64,000 nucleotides of DNA, from the IMG/VR virus record IMGVR_UViG_3300005253_000045, positions 1 through 64,000 of that record, one strand, 5' to 3'. Both the position numbers and the translations under genes were made by a program. Source of the DNA: a virus. Under the pieces are notes generated by a model. The model was given only the letters and a program-made list of their open reading frames with translations. It did no database searches and was not told the DNA's origin. Numbering within the stretch: the first letter of the stretch is position 1; every line of letters begins with the position of its first letter. This document shows, piece after piece, positions 42,372 to 50,305 of the stretch.

Positions 42372-43400
42372 CTACTCCTTAGCCTGGTTCTTACGAAGGC
42401 GGGCGATAGCGGCCGCCGGGTCACTCTTTGGGGGGATGGTCGAAGCACGGGCGTCGCCTTTTTCTTCCCCCTCATTGGAACCATCATCGATGACGGTGGA
42501 CTCCGGCGGGGCTGACTCCGGCTCGCCGCCCTCCTCCTCTTCTTCCTCTGCACCACCAAAGCGGTTCTGTTCGACCGGCGCCGTTGCAGTCTCGGTAATC
42601 TGAGGGGCTGCTGGCGGTGGCGCGATTGCCACGGCTCCTGTGGCGCGGCCTTCGATAGTAGCCATCATCTCTGTGGGCTCGAGGATTGTCACGACCTCTG
42701 TGAGATTGACCAATCCTTCCTCAAGCAACTTGCTGGTGCCGGGGAATGGACTTGGGTCGGCGACAGAGAACTTGAGATGCTGCACCTCATAGTCCCCCGA
42801 CGTCTCATCCTTGGCCTTAATGAGTAGGTCTCGGCCGGTCACGACATTCGAGATGTCCCCATACTTCCTGAAGAACTCGAACAGCGGGAGCTCACTCTCC
42901 TCGTCAGGGTCGTACTCAACACCTCGCCTACCGAGGAACTGAAGTTGGTTTAACCCCAGGAGATAGACCTTCGCCTCATCCTCGCCCTCTTTGATGACGA
43001 GCTCCCCCTTCTTGTCGATGTGTACGACGTTGAGGAACGTACGGATGGATGCGCGGAGCTGTCGTGACTCTGCCTCGGCGCCCGCGTCATGTAGCTCCCA
43101 GCGGAGAACACAGGCCGGGCACTCACCAATCTGGGCCTCCTTCAAGCACACCACTATGCGGTTGCTCGGGCCTAGGTAGTGGACGGGTACGATTTGGTAA
43201 GGGTTCTCCCACTCCGGGCGCTTCGGGCAGATGCGCCGGAAGTTGAGAATGTACTTCTTGGGGTCTGATTCCAGCTTATCCCAGGCCTTCCCGTCTGCCT
43301 GTAGCTCATTGATGAGCTTCTGGGTAGAATCCAAGTTTATCTCGGAATCCCATGCGCTCAGGTCGTTCACGACTTCTTGAGCCTTAGCCTTAGTTACCAC
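42372..43400 (-). CDS. gp32-like single-strand DNA-binding protein
   Basis: The 342 residues hold a Cys pair (CPACVLRWEL), an OB-like middle and a long acidic, Glu/Gly-rich C-terminus typical of phage SSBs. FLNVVHIDKKGE is a gp32-type segment. It overlaps the primase by 11 bp and precedes the RecA-like gene, matching a replisome order. Confidence 0.65.
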   Translation of the reverse strand: MVTKAKAQEVVNDLSAWDSEINLDSTQKLINELQADGKAWDKLESDPKKYILNFRRICPKRPEWENPYQIVPVHYLGPSNRIVVCLKEAQIGECPACVLRWELHDAGAEAESRQLRASIRTFLNVVHIDKKGELVIKEGEDEAKVYLLGLNQLQFLGRRGVEYDPDEESELPLFEFFRKYGDISNVVTGRDLLIKAKDETSGDYEVQHLKFSVADPSPFPGTSKLLEEGLVNLTEVVTILEPTEMMATIEGRATGAVAIAPPPAAPQITETATAPVEQNRFGGAEEEEEEGGEPESAPPESTVIDDGSNEGEEKGDARASTIPPKSDPAAAIARLRKNQAKE

Positions 43401-44367
43401 TATGTGCCTCCTTCATTGCCTCTATTCCAAGTTGATGGGTGACAGGACGCGCAGATTGTATTGCGTCCAAAATGTTCGTGTCTGTGGCCGAGTCCGGGTC
43501 GACGCCATCGGGTAGGTTTGCTATCTTCACGTCCAACATCGCCTCACTGAGGGCCTTAGCGTCCTTAATTGCCGCATCGCGTCCAGCATCATCGGCGTCT
43601 CTAAGAAGTACAACGTATCGGGGCTTCAAACGTTTCACTAGATTGCGTTGCAGCTCTGTGACGTGTGCGCCCAACGTAGCTACTGCCTCACCGTACCCCG
43701 CCCTCCACATCCGCATCGCATCGAAGACACCCTCGACAAGTATGATGTCTTGCCAGCGGCTCCTATGAGTGATGAGCTGGTCGTAACCAAACAGCGCCCG
43801 CTCTGCCTGACTACCGGCCGGCATCAATACCTTCTTCTTCGCGTCGTTCAACCATGAGCGGGCGACGAAGGTGCGCATCGCGCCCTGTGTAAACACGGGA
43901 ATGATAACCCTATGCTTGTAGTACCCCGTTAAGCAGAAGCCTATCCCCTCATACACCGCCCGAGTCAAGTCTACTCCCCGACTCTCAAGATACTGAGCCG
44001 CACTAGTGCCCCGACCAGCTAGGTCTGTGGTCAGCGGAAAGAACCCCTTAGGCAGGGAGACAGTCGCCGCCGGCGCCGGGCGGGAGACGATGAGACCAGG
44101 TACCTGCTTCTTCCCCGCCAGAAGGGACATCTCTGTGGGGTACGCCTCATTCGCCGGCATCTCGCAGACGTTGAGGAGGAGGTCACGGAGGCCACCACGT
44201 TCGTCACATTTGAAACACAACCACGCCCCTGTGTCCGCGGCGATGTAGAGCTTCCGCTCTTCGGAGAAGCATAGGGGGCAGGCAACTACCAGCTCCGTCT
44301 CGTTCTCCGCCAAGGCGACACTGAGGTCGTGGTCTTCTAGGATGTCAATGAGCGCCTTAGTGTTCAT
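43390..44367 (-). CDS. DNA primase with zinc finger and TOPRIM domain
   Basis: The 325 residues begin with a zinc finger (CPLC...CFKC, about residues 30-56). The TOPRIM core shows ILVEGVFDA and LLRDADDAG with conserved Glu/Asp metal ligands. It would synthesise RNA primers for lagging-strand synthesis. It is separate from the helicase, unlike T7 gp4. Start ATG overlaps the preceding TGA (ATGA). Confidence 0.78.
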   Translation of the reverse strand: MNTKALIDILEDHDLSVALAENETELVVACPLCFSEERKLYIAADTGAWLCFKCDERGGLRDLLLNVCEMPANEAYPTEMSLLAGKKQVPGLIVSRPAPAATVSLPKGFFPLTTDLAGRGTSAAQYLESRGVDLTRAVYEGIGFCLTGYYKHRVIIPVFTQGAMRTFVARSWLNDAKKKVLMPAGSQAERALFGYDQLITHRSRWQDIILVEGVFDAMRMWRAGYGEAVATLGAHVTELQRNLVKRLKPRYVVLLRDADDAGRDAAIKDAKALSEAMLDVKIANLPDGVDPDSATDTNILDAIQSARPVTHQLGIEAMKEAHSGN

Positions 44368-44507
44368 GTGACTCGATTTCCGTATCGTCGTTCATGCTCG
44401 TCTAGGTCGTACGCCATAAATATAGCGCACACTTGTTCGTAGCCTATAATAACAGGGTGCTGGTCTTTCAGACGCCCACAACACTTGCACCATTTGGCGT
44501 ATCTCAT
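44364..44507 (-). CDS. Small zinc-ribbon protein (47 aa)
   Basis: ATG at 44507 overlaps the helicase TGA and its own TGA overlaps the primase ATG. The 47 residues contain WCKCCG. Both overlaps strongly suggest translation coupled to helicase and primase. Confidence 0.65.
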   Translation of the reverse strand: MRYAKWCKCCGRLKDQHPVIIGYEQVCAIFMAYDLDEHERRYGNRVT

Positions 44508-45778
44508 TCGTTAAAGTCATCGAACGACGGGTTGTAGGTGAAGCCAGGCCAACCTCTATTTCCCCTCCCGAACTTCGTAGTGTACCGAGACCACTGCCCC
44601 TTCGACCCATGGACAGTATCTTTCAAAATCCATAGCTTAACTACCGGCCCCAACGGGTCATCGCGTTCGTCGGGGGTCTGACTCATACCAAGGCAGAGGT
44701 GCGCCTTCTGGGCTTTAGCGAATGCGTCACCAATGTACTTGAGGCTAATCTTGGCCTTCTCTACAGCATCCTTATTGAGCTGCACGGTTGTCCAGACAGG
44801 ATAGCCTAGCCCCTGACAGACGTTGATACGAAGGTCTCGGTAGATTTCCTTGTACCCCTCGTAGGACTTAGAGTACTGACGGCTTGGGGACAGGTCATCG
44901 GCTGAGTCAAGTAGCACCAGGTCAATGTCCTCCGTCTCCAGCCGGCGCTCAAGGTCAGCGACAGTATGGATGTTGGAGCCATCATCGATGACAAGGGAGC
45001 CCTTGTCAATCTGCTTCTTCTCCCGGAAAGCCATCAAATCGTCGACGATAGTAGCTGGATTAAGTTCCTGCTTTGGTATCTCAAAGAGTCCGGTCAGGAT
45101 ACGCTCGGCGACTTGGGTCTTAGTCAACTCATACGTGAAGTACAGTACCCTCTTGTTGTGGAAGTAGGCCGATGCTGCGAGGTGGCAGAGGAGCATACTT
45201 TTTCCAAGATTAGTGTCGCCGGCCGCCAGAGCTAGTTCCCCCGGGTAGACCCCACCCTCCCAGGCCGCATCAATTCGTTCTATACCCGTAGGGCAGGCAT
45301 CCTCCTCTGTAGGCCGAGCCGCCAGCAGCTCCCCGAGACGTTCGTCTGCCAGACTGACGGGAGGTTCTGCCTCCGCCTCTCCCGTCACCTCCCGTAGGTT
45401 AAGGAGCTCGGTGAATGCCGACGTCCGGTCGCCGGCGACAAGGGCAGACCGCGCCCGGTCTAGTGCCATGCCGATGTGATAGTCCTGTATCCACTCCTCG
45501 GCCGCGGCCCATGCTGACTCCCGGCTTGAGTCAGTGATAGGGTAGGCCGCTGCGATGTCGCTGTATATCTTGAGGTACTCTTCATGGAGGTCGGGGTCTT
45601 CTACCCCGCTGTCCACCCAGTAGAGAAAAGCCGGGTAGTCCATGAGCTTCTTGTACAGGTCCCAGTGCTCTAGGGCCGCGGCTAACAGGAACCTCAGCGG
45701 GCCCCGGGATAGGGAGGAGGGCACGAGGGTACTCCTCCACTTCTCCAGGAATGTGGAGTCGGAGAGTACTAGGCTCAT
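44504..45778 (-). CDS. DnaB-like replicative helicase
   Basis: Starting at ATG 45778 gives 424 residues. A helical N-terminal part (1-150) precedes GELALAAGDTNLGKSMLLCHLAASA (Walker A), YFTYELTKTQV and VLLDSADDLSPSR (Walker B), a RecA-fold helicase core with DnaB-like motifs. It would unwind duplex DNA at the fork. The upstream region to 45907 is open but overlaps the neighbouring gene and is not needed. Confidence 0.75.
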   Translation of the reverse strand: MSLVLSDSTFLEKWRSTLVPSSLSRGPLRFLLAAALEHWDLYKKLMDYPAFLYWVDSGVEDPDLHEEYLKIYSDIAAAYPITDSSRESAWAAAEEWIQDYHIGMALDRARSALVAGDRTSAFTELLNLREVTGEAEAEPPVSLADERLGELLAARPTEEDACPTGIERIDAAWEGGVYPGELALAAGDTNLGKSMLLCHLAASAYFHNKRVLYFTYELTKTQVAERILTGLFEIPKQELNPATIVDDLMAFREKKQIDKGSLVIDDGSNIHTVADLERRLETEDIDLVLLDSADDLSPSRQYSKSYEGYKEIYRDLRINVCQGLGYPVWTTVQLNKDAVEKAKISLKYIGDAFAKAQKAHLCLGMSQTPDERDDPLGPVVKLWILKDTVHGSKGQWSRYTTKFGRGNRGWPGFTYNPSFDDFNE

Positions 45779-45795
45779 CGTCCAGAAGAGGCCAG

Positions 45796-46173
45796 TTATG
45801 AGGATACCCCCGGGGCATCGGCGCAGTACCAGCCGTAGCCACAGTGTTGTGGATGCGCCTTGCTTCGCTGTCGTCGCATCATTACGCTCTCGCTTGGTGT
45901 GCCACATTTAGTACAGTTAGACACCTCCATAACAGCCCCACCTGTGTTAGGATAGTCAGTCATAGAGTGTTCGCTGCCATCGGGACATTTATAGTCTCGA
46001 ACAGGTGTTTTCGGTGGCAGGTCAGGCGTTTCGTTTCGCTCTGTACACGCATGTACATGAGATTGTAGCGCGTAGGCGTCGGCTAGTTCCATTACGTCCC
46101 CCCTGCTACCAGTACCAGTAACTTTGGTCACCGTTCTGTCCAGCGCCGCCCGCGCCTCTTCAATCTTGCTCAT
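45796..46173 (-). CDS. Protein of unknown function with zinc motif
   Basis: The 125 residues have an N-terminal helical half and a C-terminal half with CTKC and YCADAPG; a Cys/His cluster suggests zinc. It overlaps the upstream gene by 4 bp. Function unknown. Confidence 0.5.
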   Translation of the reverse strand: MSKIEEARAALDRTVTKVTGTGSRGDVMELADAYALQSHVHACTERNETPDLPPKTPVRDYKCPDGSEHSMTDYPNTGGAVMEVSNCTKCGTPSESVMMRRQRSKAHPQHCGYGWYCADAPGVSS

Positions 46174-46523
46174 CGCGCCTCCCCCAATAGGCTCCCGCCC
46201 GATTGCTTCAGCTTGATGGAGAAAAAAATTAGGGAAGATTCGTAGTCCGTCGTTCGGAACTCCTCGCCATGGTCTAGGCGGCAGGCACGGGCCTGAGCCT
46301 TCAACTCACGCACAGTGTACTTCTTAAGAAGCTGCCTCGCTACCCGCATCTCAATAGCTGTCCGTGTGAAGGGTACCCCCATCTTCTCGCACTCCCCCGC
46401 CCAGATGTCGAGGAACTGGAGGTGTGGGGGCTGCTCTCCGGCCCCAGCCTCCGCCACAGCGACGTCCTCGCGGACCCTAAGGCTGAAGCGATGGCCTCCG
46501 TCTGAGACAGTAAGCGTCTTCAC
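46170..46523 (-). CDS. Protein of unknown function
   Basis: The 117 residues contain RVARQLLKKYTVRELKAQARACRL, a helical segment that could bind DNA. It is coupled to both neighbours (ATGA downstream). No family recognised. Confidence 0.5.
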   Translation of the reverse strand: MKTLTVSDGGHRFSLRVREDVAVAEAGAGEQPPHLQFLDIWAGECEKMGVPFTRTAIEMRVARQLLKKYTVRELKAQARACRLDHGEEFRTTDYESSLIFFSIKLKQSGGSLLGEAR

Positions 46524-46524
46524 A

Positions 46525-47019
46525 CTAGCTCTTCTTAGCTGCCTTGCGTGGCGGAGCCTTCGCCTTTTGGTAGGGGCAGGTACTGTGCTTCTCCCAATCA
46601 GACATCTCGCCGCAGTCGGCGCAGTATATGTGACTGTGTTCCTCTATTGAAGCGGTGTAGATGTCATCACCAGAGTCTTCATCCGCCTCCTGGAAGTAGA
46701 GGTCGGATACCCGGAAGTGCCGCCTGTCCGAGGGGAAGGTATCCCCCTCGGCCTGGACGGTGAAGATGATGTCTGCCTCGGGCTTACATACCAGGCAGTA
46801 GCCCTCATTCCGCCGGTCGGTTACAACAGATACGACATCCCCTGTACGGTCTGTGTAGACCACCACCGTAGGTACACTCGTTAGATACTCGAGTAGGAAG
46901 AGACCGCCGCATCCTGCACAGGATTTACTAGGCGGGGGGGCCGCGATGCCAGTGGGGATGTCACGATAAGAACTCAATGGCTCCGTGATGACAGCTTTTC
47001 TCTTGAGTGGGTTTTTCAC
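46525..47019 (-). CDS. Zinc-binding protein of unknown function
   Basis: The 164 residues hold CAGCG, CLVC and CADCG pairs, so two or three zinc ions are likely. The C-terminus is Lys-rich. GTG may be the start. It lies 1 bp after the previous gene in direction of translation. Confidence 0.5.
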   Translation of the reverse strand: MKNPLKRKAVITEPLSSYRDIPTGIAAPPPSKSCAGCGGLFLLEYLTSVPTVVVYTDRTGDVVSVVTDRRNEGYCLVCKPEADIIFTVQAEGDTFPSDRRHFRVSDLYFQEADEDSGDDIYTASIEEHSHIYCADCGEMSDWEKHSTCPYQKAKAPPRKAAKKS

Positions 47020-47042
47020 GATGCAGTCCTCCTGCTAGTCTC

Positions 47043-47141
47043 TCAATGCTTGTTCAGTGTACTGTATTTGAGGTCGTCGCGCAAGTACTGCGGCCACATC
47101 AAAATCTCACGCGCTAGGTTGGTCAGTTGTAGTCCGAGCAT
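47043..47141 (-). CDS. Possible 32-residue protein
   Basis: An ATG at 47141 opens 32 residues (LTNLAREILMWPQYLRDDLK) but no SD is visible. It fills a 170-bp gap. Listed with low confidence. Confidence 0.3.
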   Translation of the reverse strand: MLGLQLTNLAREILMWPQYLRDDLKYSTLNKH

Positions 47142-47189
47142 TAGATGAAAGTCTATAGAAACCCAGACTAGATAGCAAAAGGGTTCATG

Positions 47190-47522
47190 TTACCAGTCCT
47201 CGCTACACTCTTTGTCCCGATGATTCATCATGCAGTGGTCGGAGCAGATGGGCGTGCCACACAGACATTCGTCTCCGTCGTCCTGGTAGTACTCATCACC
47301 ACACCACCCACAAAGCACTCTGATGTCCTCCTCTGCTCGATGCCATTGAAGTATAACCGTTGGCTCAAACAGGGCGCCAGGCTTATCCCGGCCGCTACAG
47401 CGAGCGAAGCCTTTCTCCTCTAGCGCCCTGAGGGTCACCAACGGCTCTTGTAGCTGGTAGGCAGTCTGCCCCCGCTTCCCGAGCTTGGCCAGTACACGCT
47501 TCTGTGCCTTTGTGAGCTGCAT
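47190..47522 (-). CDS. Winged-helix/zinc-ribbon protein
   Basis: The 110 residues start with a wHTH-like segment (LTKAQKRVLAKLGKRGQTAYQLQEPLVTLRALEEKGFA) and end with CGWCG, CLCGTPIC and a His cluster. It may regulate transcription. The palindrome at 48467-48492 is upstream but no link can be shown. Confidence 0.55.
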   Translation of the reverse strand: MQLTKAQKRVLAKLGKRGQTAYQLQEPLVTLRALEEKGFARCSGRDKPGALFEPTVILQWHRAEEDIRVLCGWCGDEYYQDDGDECLCGTPICSDHCMMNHRDKECSEDW

Positions 47523-47564
47523 TAGTCCTCCTCCTCTATCCTCAACGTTGTAGCATGGAAAACA

Positions 47565-47768
47565 TTACCCATAGCGTAGTCTCCTTGCTGCCTGGCGGAG
47601 GATGAGAGCCCCGGACAGTAGCATTGGCTTCTCATCCTCCCGAGCATGGTACTCACGGGCTCCAGCCCACACCTCTAGCGTAGTAGCTAGCTCATCTGAT
47701 GTGAGGTCTCTACCAAGGCTGATGTGTGCGGCTTGGTCTAGGGTCAGCACAGTGGCTTGAGCACTCAT
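47565..47768 (-). CDS. Small helical protein (67 aa)
   Basis: The product is Ala/Leu rich with a helical C-terminus (ALILRQAARRLRYG). ATG is coupled by ATGA overlap to the stop of the 39-residue gene upstream. Function unknown. Confidence 0.5.
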   Translation of the reverse strand: MSAQATVLTLDQAAHISLGRDLTSDELATTLEVWAGAREYHAREDEKPMLLSGALILRQAARRLRYG

Positions 47769-47884
47769 GGGCAGCAGATGAGGGGGCAGTTGTCGCAGGC
47801 GGCGCAGCAGTGGTTGCAGCCCTCATACAGGCACAGCCAATCGTAAGGACATCCAAACAGGCGATGCCATAGTCTTCTCATCAT
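47765..47884 (-). CDS. Cys-rich microprotein (39 aa)
   Basis: ATG at 47884, behind GGAGGTGAAGGT, opens 39 residues with ten Cys in the pattern CPYDWLC, CNHCCAACDNC and CC. It may fold around zinc or disulfides. Its stop overlaps the next ATG. Confidence 0.6.
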   Translation of the reverse strand: MMRRLWHRLFGCPYDWLCLYEGCNHCCAACDNCPLICCP

Positions 47885-47912
47885 ACCTTCACCTCCAGTA
47901 CTGCTGTTCCCT

Positions 47913-48059
47913 TCACGAATGCCTTAGGATGGAGTAACGCCCACCAACGCCTCCAAGCCCTGTTATGGCCCTTGCTAGGGCGAGACTGCACATCGTTTTG
48001 GGCCTGCTGCGGTGTAAGGACTTCTGACGTCTGGCTGTGCGGGGGTCAAAGTGTTTCAT
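47913..48059 (-). CDS. Small basic protein (48 aa)
   Basis: ATG at 48059 overlaps the stop of the 30-residue membrane gene (ATGA). The 48 residues are basic (DPRTARRQKSLHRSRPK). Function unknown. Confidence 0.5.
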   Translation of the reverse strand: MKHFDPRTARRQKSLHRSRPKTMCSLALARAITGLGGVGGRYSILRHS

Positions 48060-48148
48060 GGGGCCCCCCATACTAGGAACCCTGTTCCAAAGCCTAGTAT
48101 CCACATGAATACGCCTAAGGTAAGGGTTAGCTGTCCGTCGTCGTCCAT
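48056..48148 (-). CDS. 30-residue membrane microprotein
   Basis: AAGGAGGGAGACTGA precedes ATG 48148. The 30 residues hold one hydrophobic segment (GVFMWILGFGTGFLVWGA). Stop overlaps the next ATG, so it is likely translated. Confidence 0.55.
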   Translation of the reverse strand: MDDDGQLTLTLGVFMWILGFGTGFLVWGAP

Positions 48149-48334
48149 TCAGTCTCCCTCCTTGTCTAAGGCATTCTCGAATCTCTCTATCCATTCAGAC
48201 ATGAAGCGTTGGTGTTGGGCCAGGGCTTCAGTTAGGAATGAGCTGGAGTGACGCATAGTCTCGGCGGACGCCTGTATGGAGCTGGCGGCATTCCTAACCT
48301 GCTCTGCTCCAACTAGGTGAACGAAGTTCTCCAT
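48149..48334 (-). CDS. Small helical protein (61 aa)
   Basis: The 61 residues are one or two amphipathic helices (SSFLTEALAQHQRFMSEWIERF). AAAGGAGGACAG precedes the ATG. The upstream 130 bp hold the palindrome and possible promoter. Function unknown. Confidence 0.55.
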   Translation of the reverse strand: MENFVHLVGAEQVRNAASSIQASAETMRHSSSFLTEALAQHQRFMSEWIERFENALDKEGD

Positions 48335-48466
48335 CTGTCCTCCTTTATCTGTTGTGGGTTACTCGTGGTTTCCCGCGTCTTTCTGAGCCTAATGACGAGT
48401 GAGTGACTGGGGGTTATAGGGCTACTATACAAGCTCTCTCACACTCAACACCCCCACTAAAGCAAA

Positions 48467-48492
48467 GTCACCCACAATATATTGTGGGTGAC
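48467..48492. promoter_or_regulatory. Perfect 26-bp palindrome, second operator copy
   Basis: GTCACCCACAATA is followed at once by its reverse complement. It matches the site at 4625-4650 in 24 of 26 bases. It lies 4 bp after the HNH stop and about 130 bp upstream of the next leftward gene; a TATAGT at 48424-48429 could be a -10 box, but no good -35 is visible. Confidence 0.7.
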
Positions 48493-48495
48493 ACC

Positions 48496-48774
48496 CTATT
48501 GTATGGTACACCCGTATTTCCTGCGCTCTGCTGTACGCATACGGTGGCAGTTGGAGCAGACTAGCTCGCATTTCTCGAGCTCCTCTGCTATCTCCTTCCA
48601 AGACGCTATGGGCAGCATCCTTCCGATTGCCTCTCGCTTTCCCCACATATGGTCGAAGTCGAATACCTCTGGGTAGCCTGGGAAGGTAGCCCCACAGTCT
48701 TTACAGGAGCCTCCCATTACTTCCACGGCCATTTTCTTTCGGCGCTGTCGTTTTTGAGTTAGGGTCTCTTCCAT
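48496..48774 (-). CDS. HNH endonuclease (92 aa)
   Basis: ATG at 48774 overlaps the preceding TAA (TAATG), giving 92 residues with SCKDCG, VFDFDHMWGK and CELVCSNCHR, the compact HNH pattern common in phage genomes. It differs from the larger HNH genes at 11315 and 36708. It could be a homing enzyme. Confidence 0.78.
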   Translation of the reverse strand: MEETLTQKRQRRKKMAVEVMGGSCKDCGATFPGYPEVFDFDHMWGKREAIGRMLPIASWKEIAEELEKCELVCSNCHRMRTAERRKYGCTIQ

Positions 48775-49037
48775 TATACGTTGGGCTCCGGCGTCCCTGT
48801 GTCCTCCGGTATGGTGGGGGGCTCTTCCGCCTCTACCTCTTCTGGCACCCACACGTCTACTGCGGCGAGGCGTTCCCCCGGAGCACTGGCCTTGATGCAG
48901 ACAATACCGCCGGCGTCGATGACACCGCCCTTCTCCAACGCCTCATTGACGGCATCGGAGAGACCAGCGGCGCTGATGTCGCCGGCGAAAAAAATCTCAA
49001 GATTCAGCGTTTGGTCTACTGTCTGGACGTGCTTCAT
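48774..49037 (-). CDS. Small acidic protein of unknown function
   Basis: From ATG 49037 (AGGAGAAAGG upstream) the 87 residues include a VEIFFAGDISAAGLSDAVNEALEKGG-like fold and an acidic Pro tail. It is coupled to the HNH gene. Function unknown. Confidence 0.5.
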   Translation of the reverse strand: MKHVQTVDQTLNLEIFFAGDISAAGLSDAVNEALEKGGVIDAGGIVCIKASAPGERLAAVDVWVPEEVEAEEPPTIPEDTGTPEPNV

Positions 49038-49263
49038 CGGTCTTTCCTTTCTCCTGACAGGCTGTGCAGAACAGCTTGCGTTCAACTAGGTGGCCCGGGC
49101 AGTCGGGAGAGCTCGGGCACCTCACGTACCCCTGACATGAGGGGTCTGTTAGCTCGTCTATGTTGGTGAGTTGCGTGCGCCAGTCCTTGAAGGTTGTTGG
49201 GCACTCATCTGCGGGGACGCCGCATGTTGAGCAGTAGGCGAGGAGCTCTTGTTGCTCTGTCAT
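48997..49263 (-). CDS. Zinc-binding protein (88 aa)
   Basis: The product has CSTCG, CP-x-CPGH and CTAC elements, suggesting zinc fingers. It overlaps the next gene. Function unknown. Confidence 0.5.
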   Translation of the reverse strand: MTEQQELLAYCSTCGVPADECPTTFKDWRTQLTNIDELTDPSCQGYVRCPSSPDCPGHLVERKLFCTACQEKGKTDEARPDSRPNAES

Positions 49264-49442
49264 GCGTCACCTAGTACTGCTACATCCTTGCAGTTCTCGC
49301 AGGCATCTCGGTCGTCTAGGAACTCATCGGTATCCTCTGAGGTTACGTCATCGCTGAGTTCTACTAGCACGTAGCCTACCGGTAGATTGCATAGTGTGAG
49401 CGTCCGGTCGTACTGGTTTTCGGCCCAGTGTAGTGTACTCAT
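49260..49442 (-). CDS. Small acidic protein with CENC motif (60 aa)
   Basis: The 60 residues have an acidic middle and a CENC pair at the C-terminus. ATG start couples by overlap with the membrane gene upstream. Confidence 0.5.
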   Translation of the reverse strand: MSTLHWAENQYDRTLTLCNLPVGYVLVELSDDVTSEDTDEFLDDRDACENCKDVAVLGDA

Positions 49443-49804
49443 TCAGGCGCCTCCAAGCATTCTATCCGACGCATTACCTCGGCCCACGCCGCCGTGAGAA
49501 ACGGGCCTAGGACAAATGCGAAGACCCAGGCGACGGCCGGCAGCTCACTTGGTGCGACGATGAGGGCGGTGATGAGAGCCCCCCAGGTGACGACGAAGGC
49601 TATCTCTGTACCGAAGCATAGCCGGCACGACAGCCCGGCGTAGAAGAGTTTGAAGGCTGAGCCAGCGCCATTCCTGTACTTCTTGAAGAGACGATTTCGT
49701 AGAGGCTCAAACAGCGAGCCGTCGCTGATGACTCGGGTGAGCTGCCACGTCACCATGCCTAGGGCTAGAGTTCCGGCGAAGATAGCTACGAGGTGTTCAA
49801 TCAC
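49439..49804 (-). CDS. DUF1360-like membrane protein
   Basis: The 121 residues have several hydrophobic segments (near 1-20, 65-85 and 90-110) and a CRLC motif in the middle; the layout resembles DUF1360. It is an integral membrane protein of unknown role. Confidence 0.55.
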   Translation of the reverse strand: MIEHLVAIFAGTLALGMVTWQLTRVISDGSLFEPLRNRLFKKYRNGAGSAFKLFYAGLSCRLCFGTEIAFVVTWGALITALIVAPSELPAVAWVFAFVLGPFLTAAWAEVMRRIECLEAPE

Positions 49805-50132
49805 CTGTTGGTACCTCCTCCTCTAGCGGTACGGGCTCGTACTCCTCGGCTAGCTCCTGCGCAATCATGTCGCCCCCCCAGTACACCTCTAAGCCTGCTT
49901 GGCGGGGCTCGCCCGGCACCTGGCGCAGGCGTCCCAGCATCGACTGGAACTCTGGTACGTACTCTGCTAGCACCCGGTCGCCTGTGATGTCGAACATCTC
50001 ATCGTCGTCATCGGTGAAGTGGCGGGCGGTGAACCATTTGCAGCGGTAGTCCCCGTCTGTGTAGTAGAGGACGGCGACGCCCTGACTGCGCTTGCGCTCG
50101 ACTTCCGATAGTGTTGGTTCGCCTAGTATCAT
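49797..50132 (-). CDS. Protein of unknown function
   Basis: The 111 residues are mixed alpha/beta with no clear motif and an acidic C-terminus. It overlaps both neighbours by a few bases. Confidence 0.5.
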   Translation of the reverse strand: MILGEPTLSEVERKRSQGVAVLYYTDGDYRCKWFTARHFTDDDDEMFDITGDRVLAEYVPEFQSMLGRLRQVPGEPRQAGLEVYWGGDMIAQELAEEYEPVPLEEEVPTGD

Positions 50133-50305
50133 GCTTCCCTCTCATCCTCTCGCCGGATTACCTTATGTTCGATGTAGGTCCAGATGACACTTCCGATGTT
50201 GTGCTCAAGGCAAAGGTCTACCAGAGTGCCTCCGCTGGTTTGTGTGATTATCTGGCAGCCGCATCTTGCCTTGCCGCTTGATTGCGGGAAGAAGATGGTG
50301 TTCAT
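50129..50305 (-). CDS. Small protein (58 aa)
   Basis: ATG at 50305 is coupled to the helicase stop (ATGA). The product contains CGCQ and CLEH Cys positions. Function unknown. Confidence 0.5.
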   Translation of the reverse strand: MNTIFFPQSSGKARCGCQIITQTSGGTLVDLCLEHNIGSVIWTYIEHKVIRREDEREA

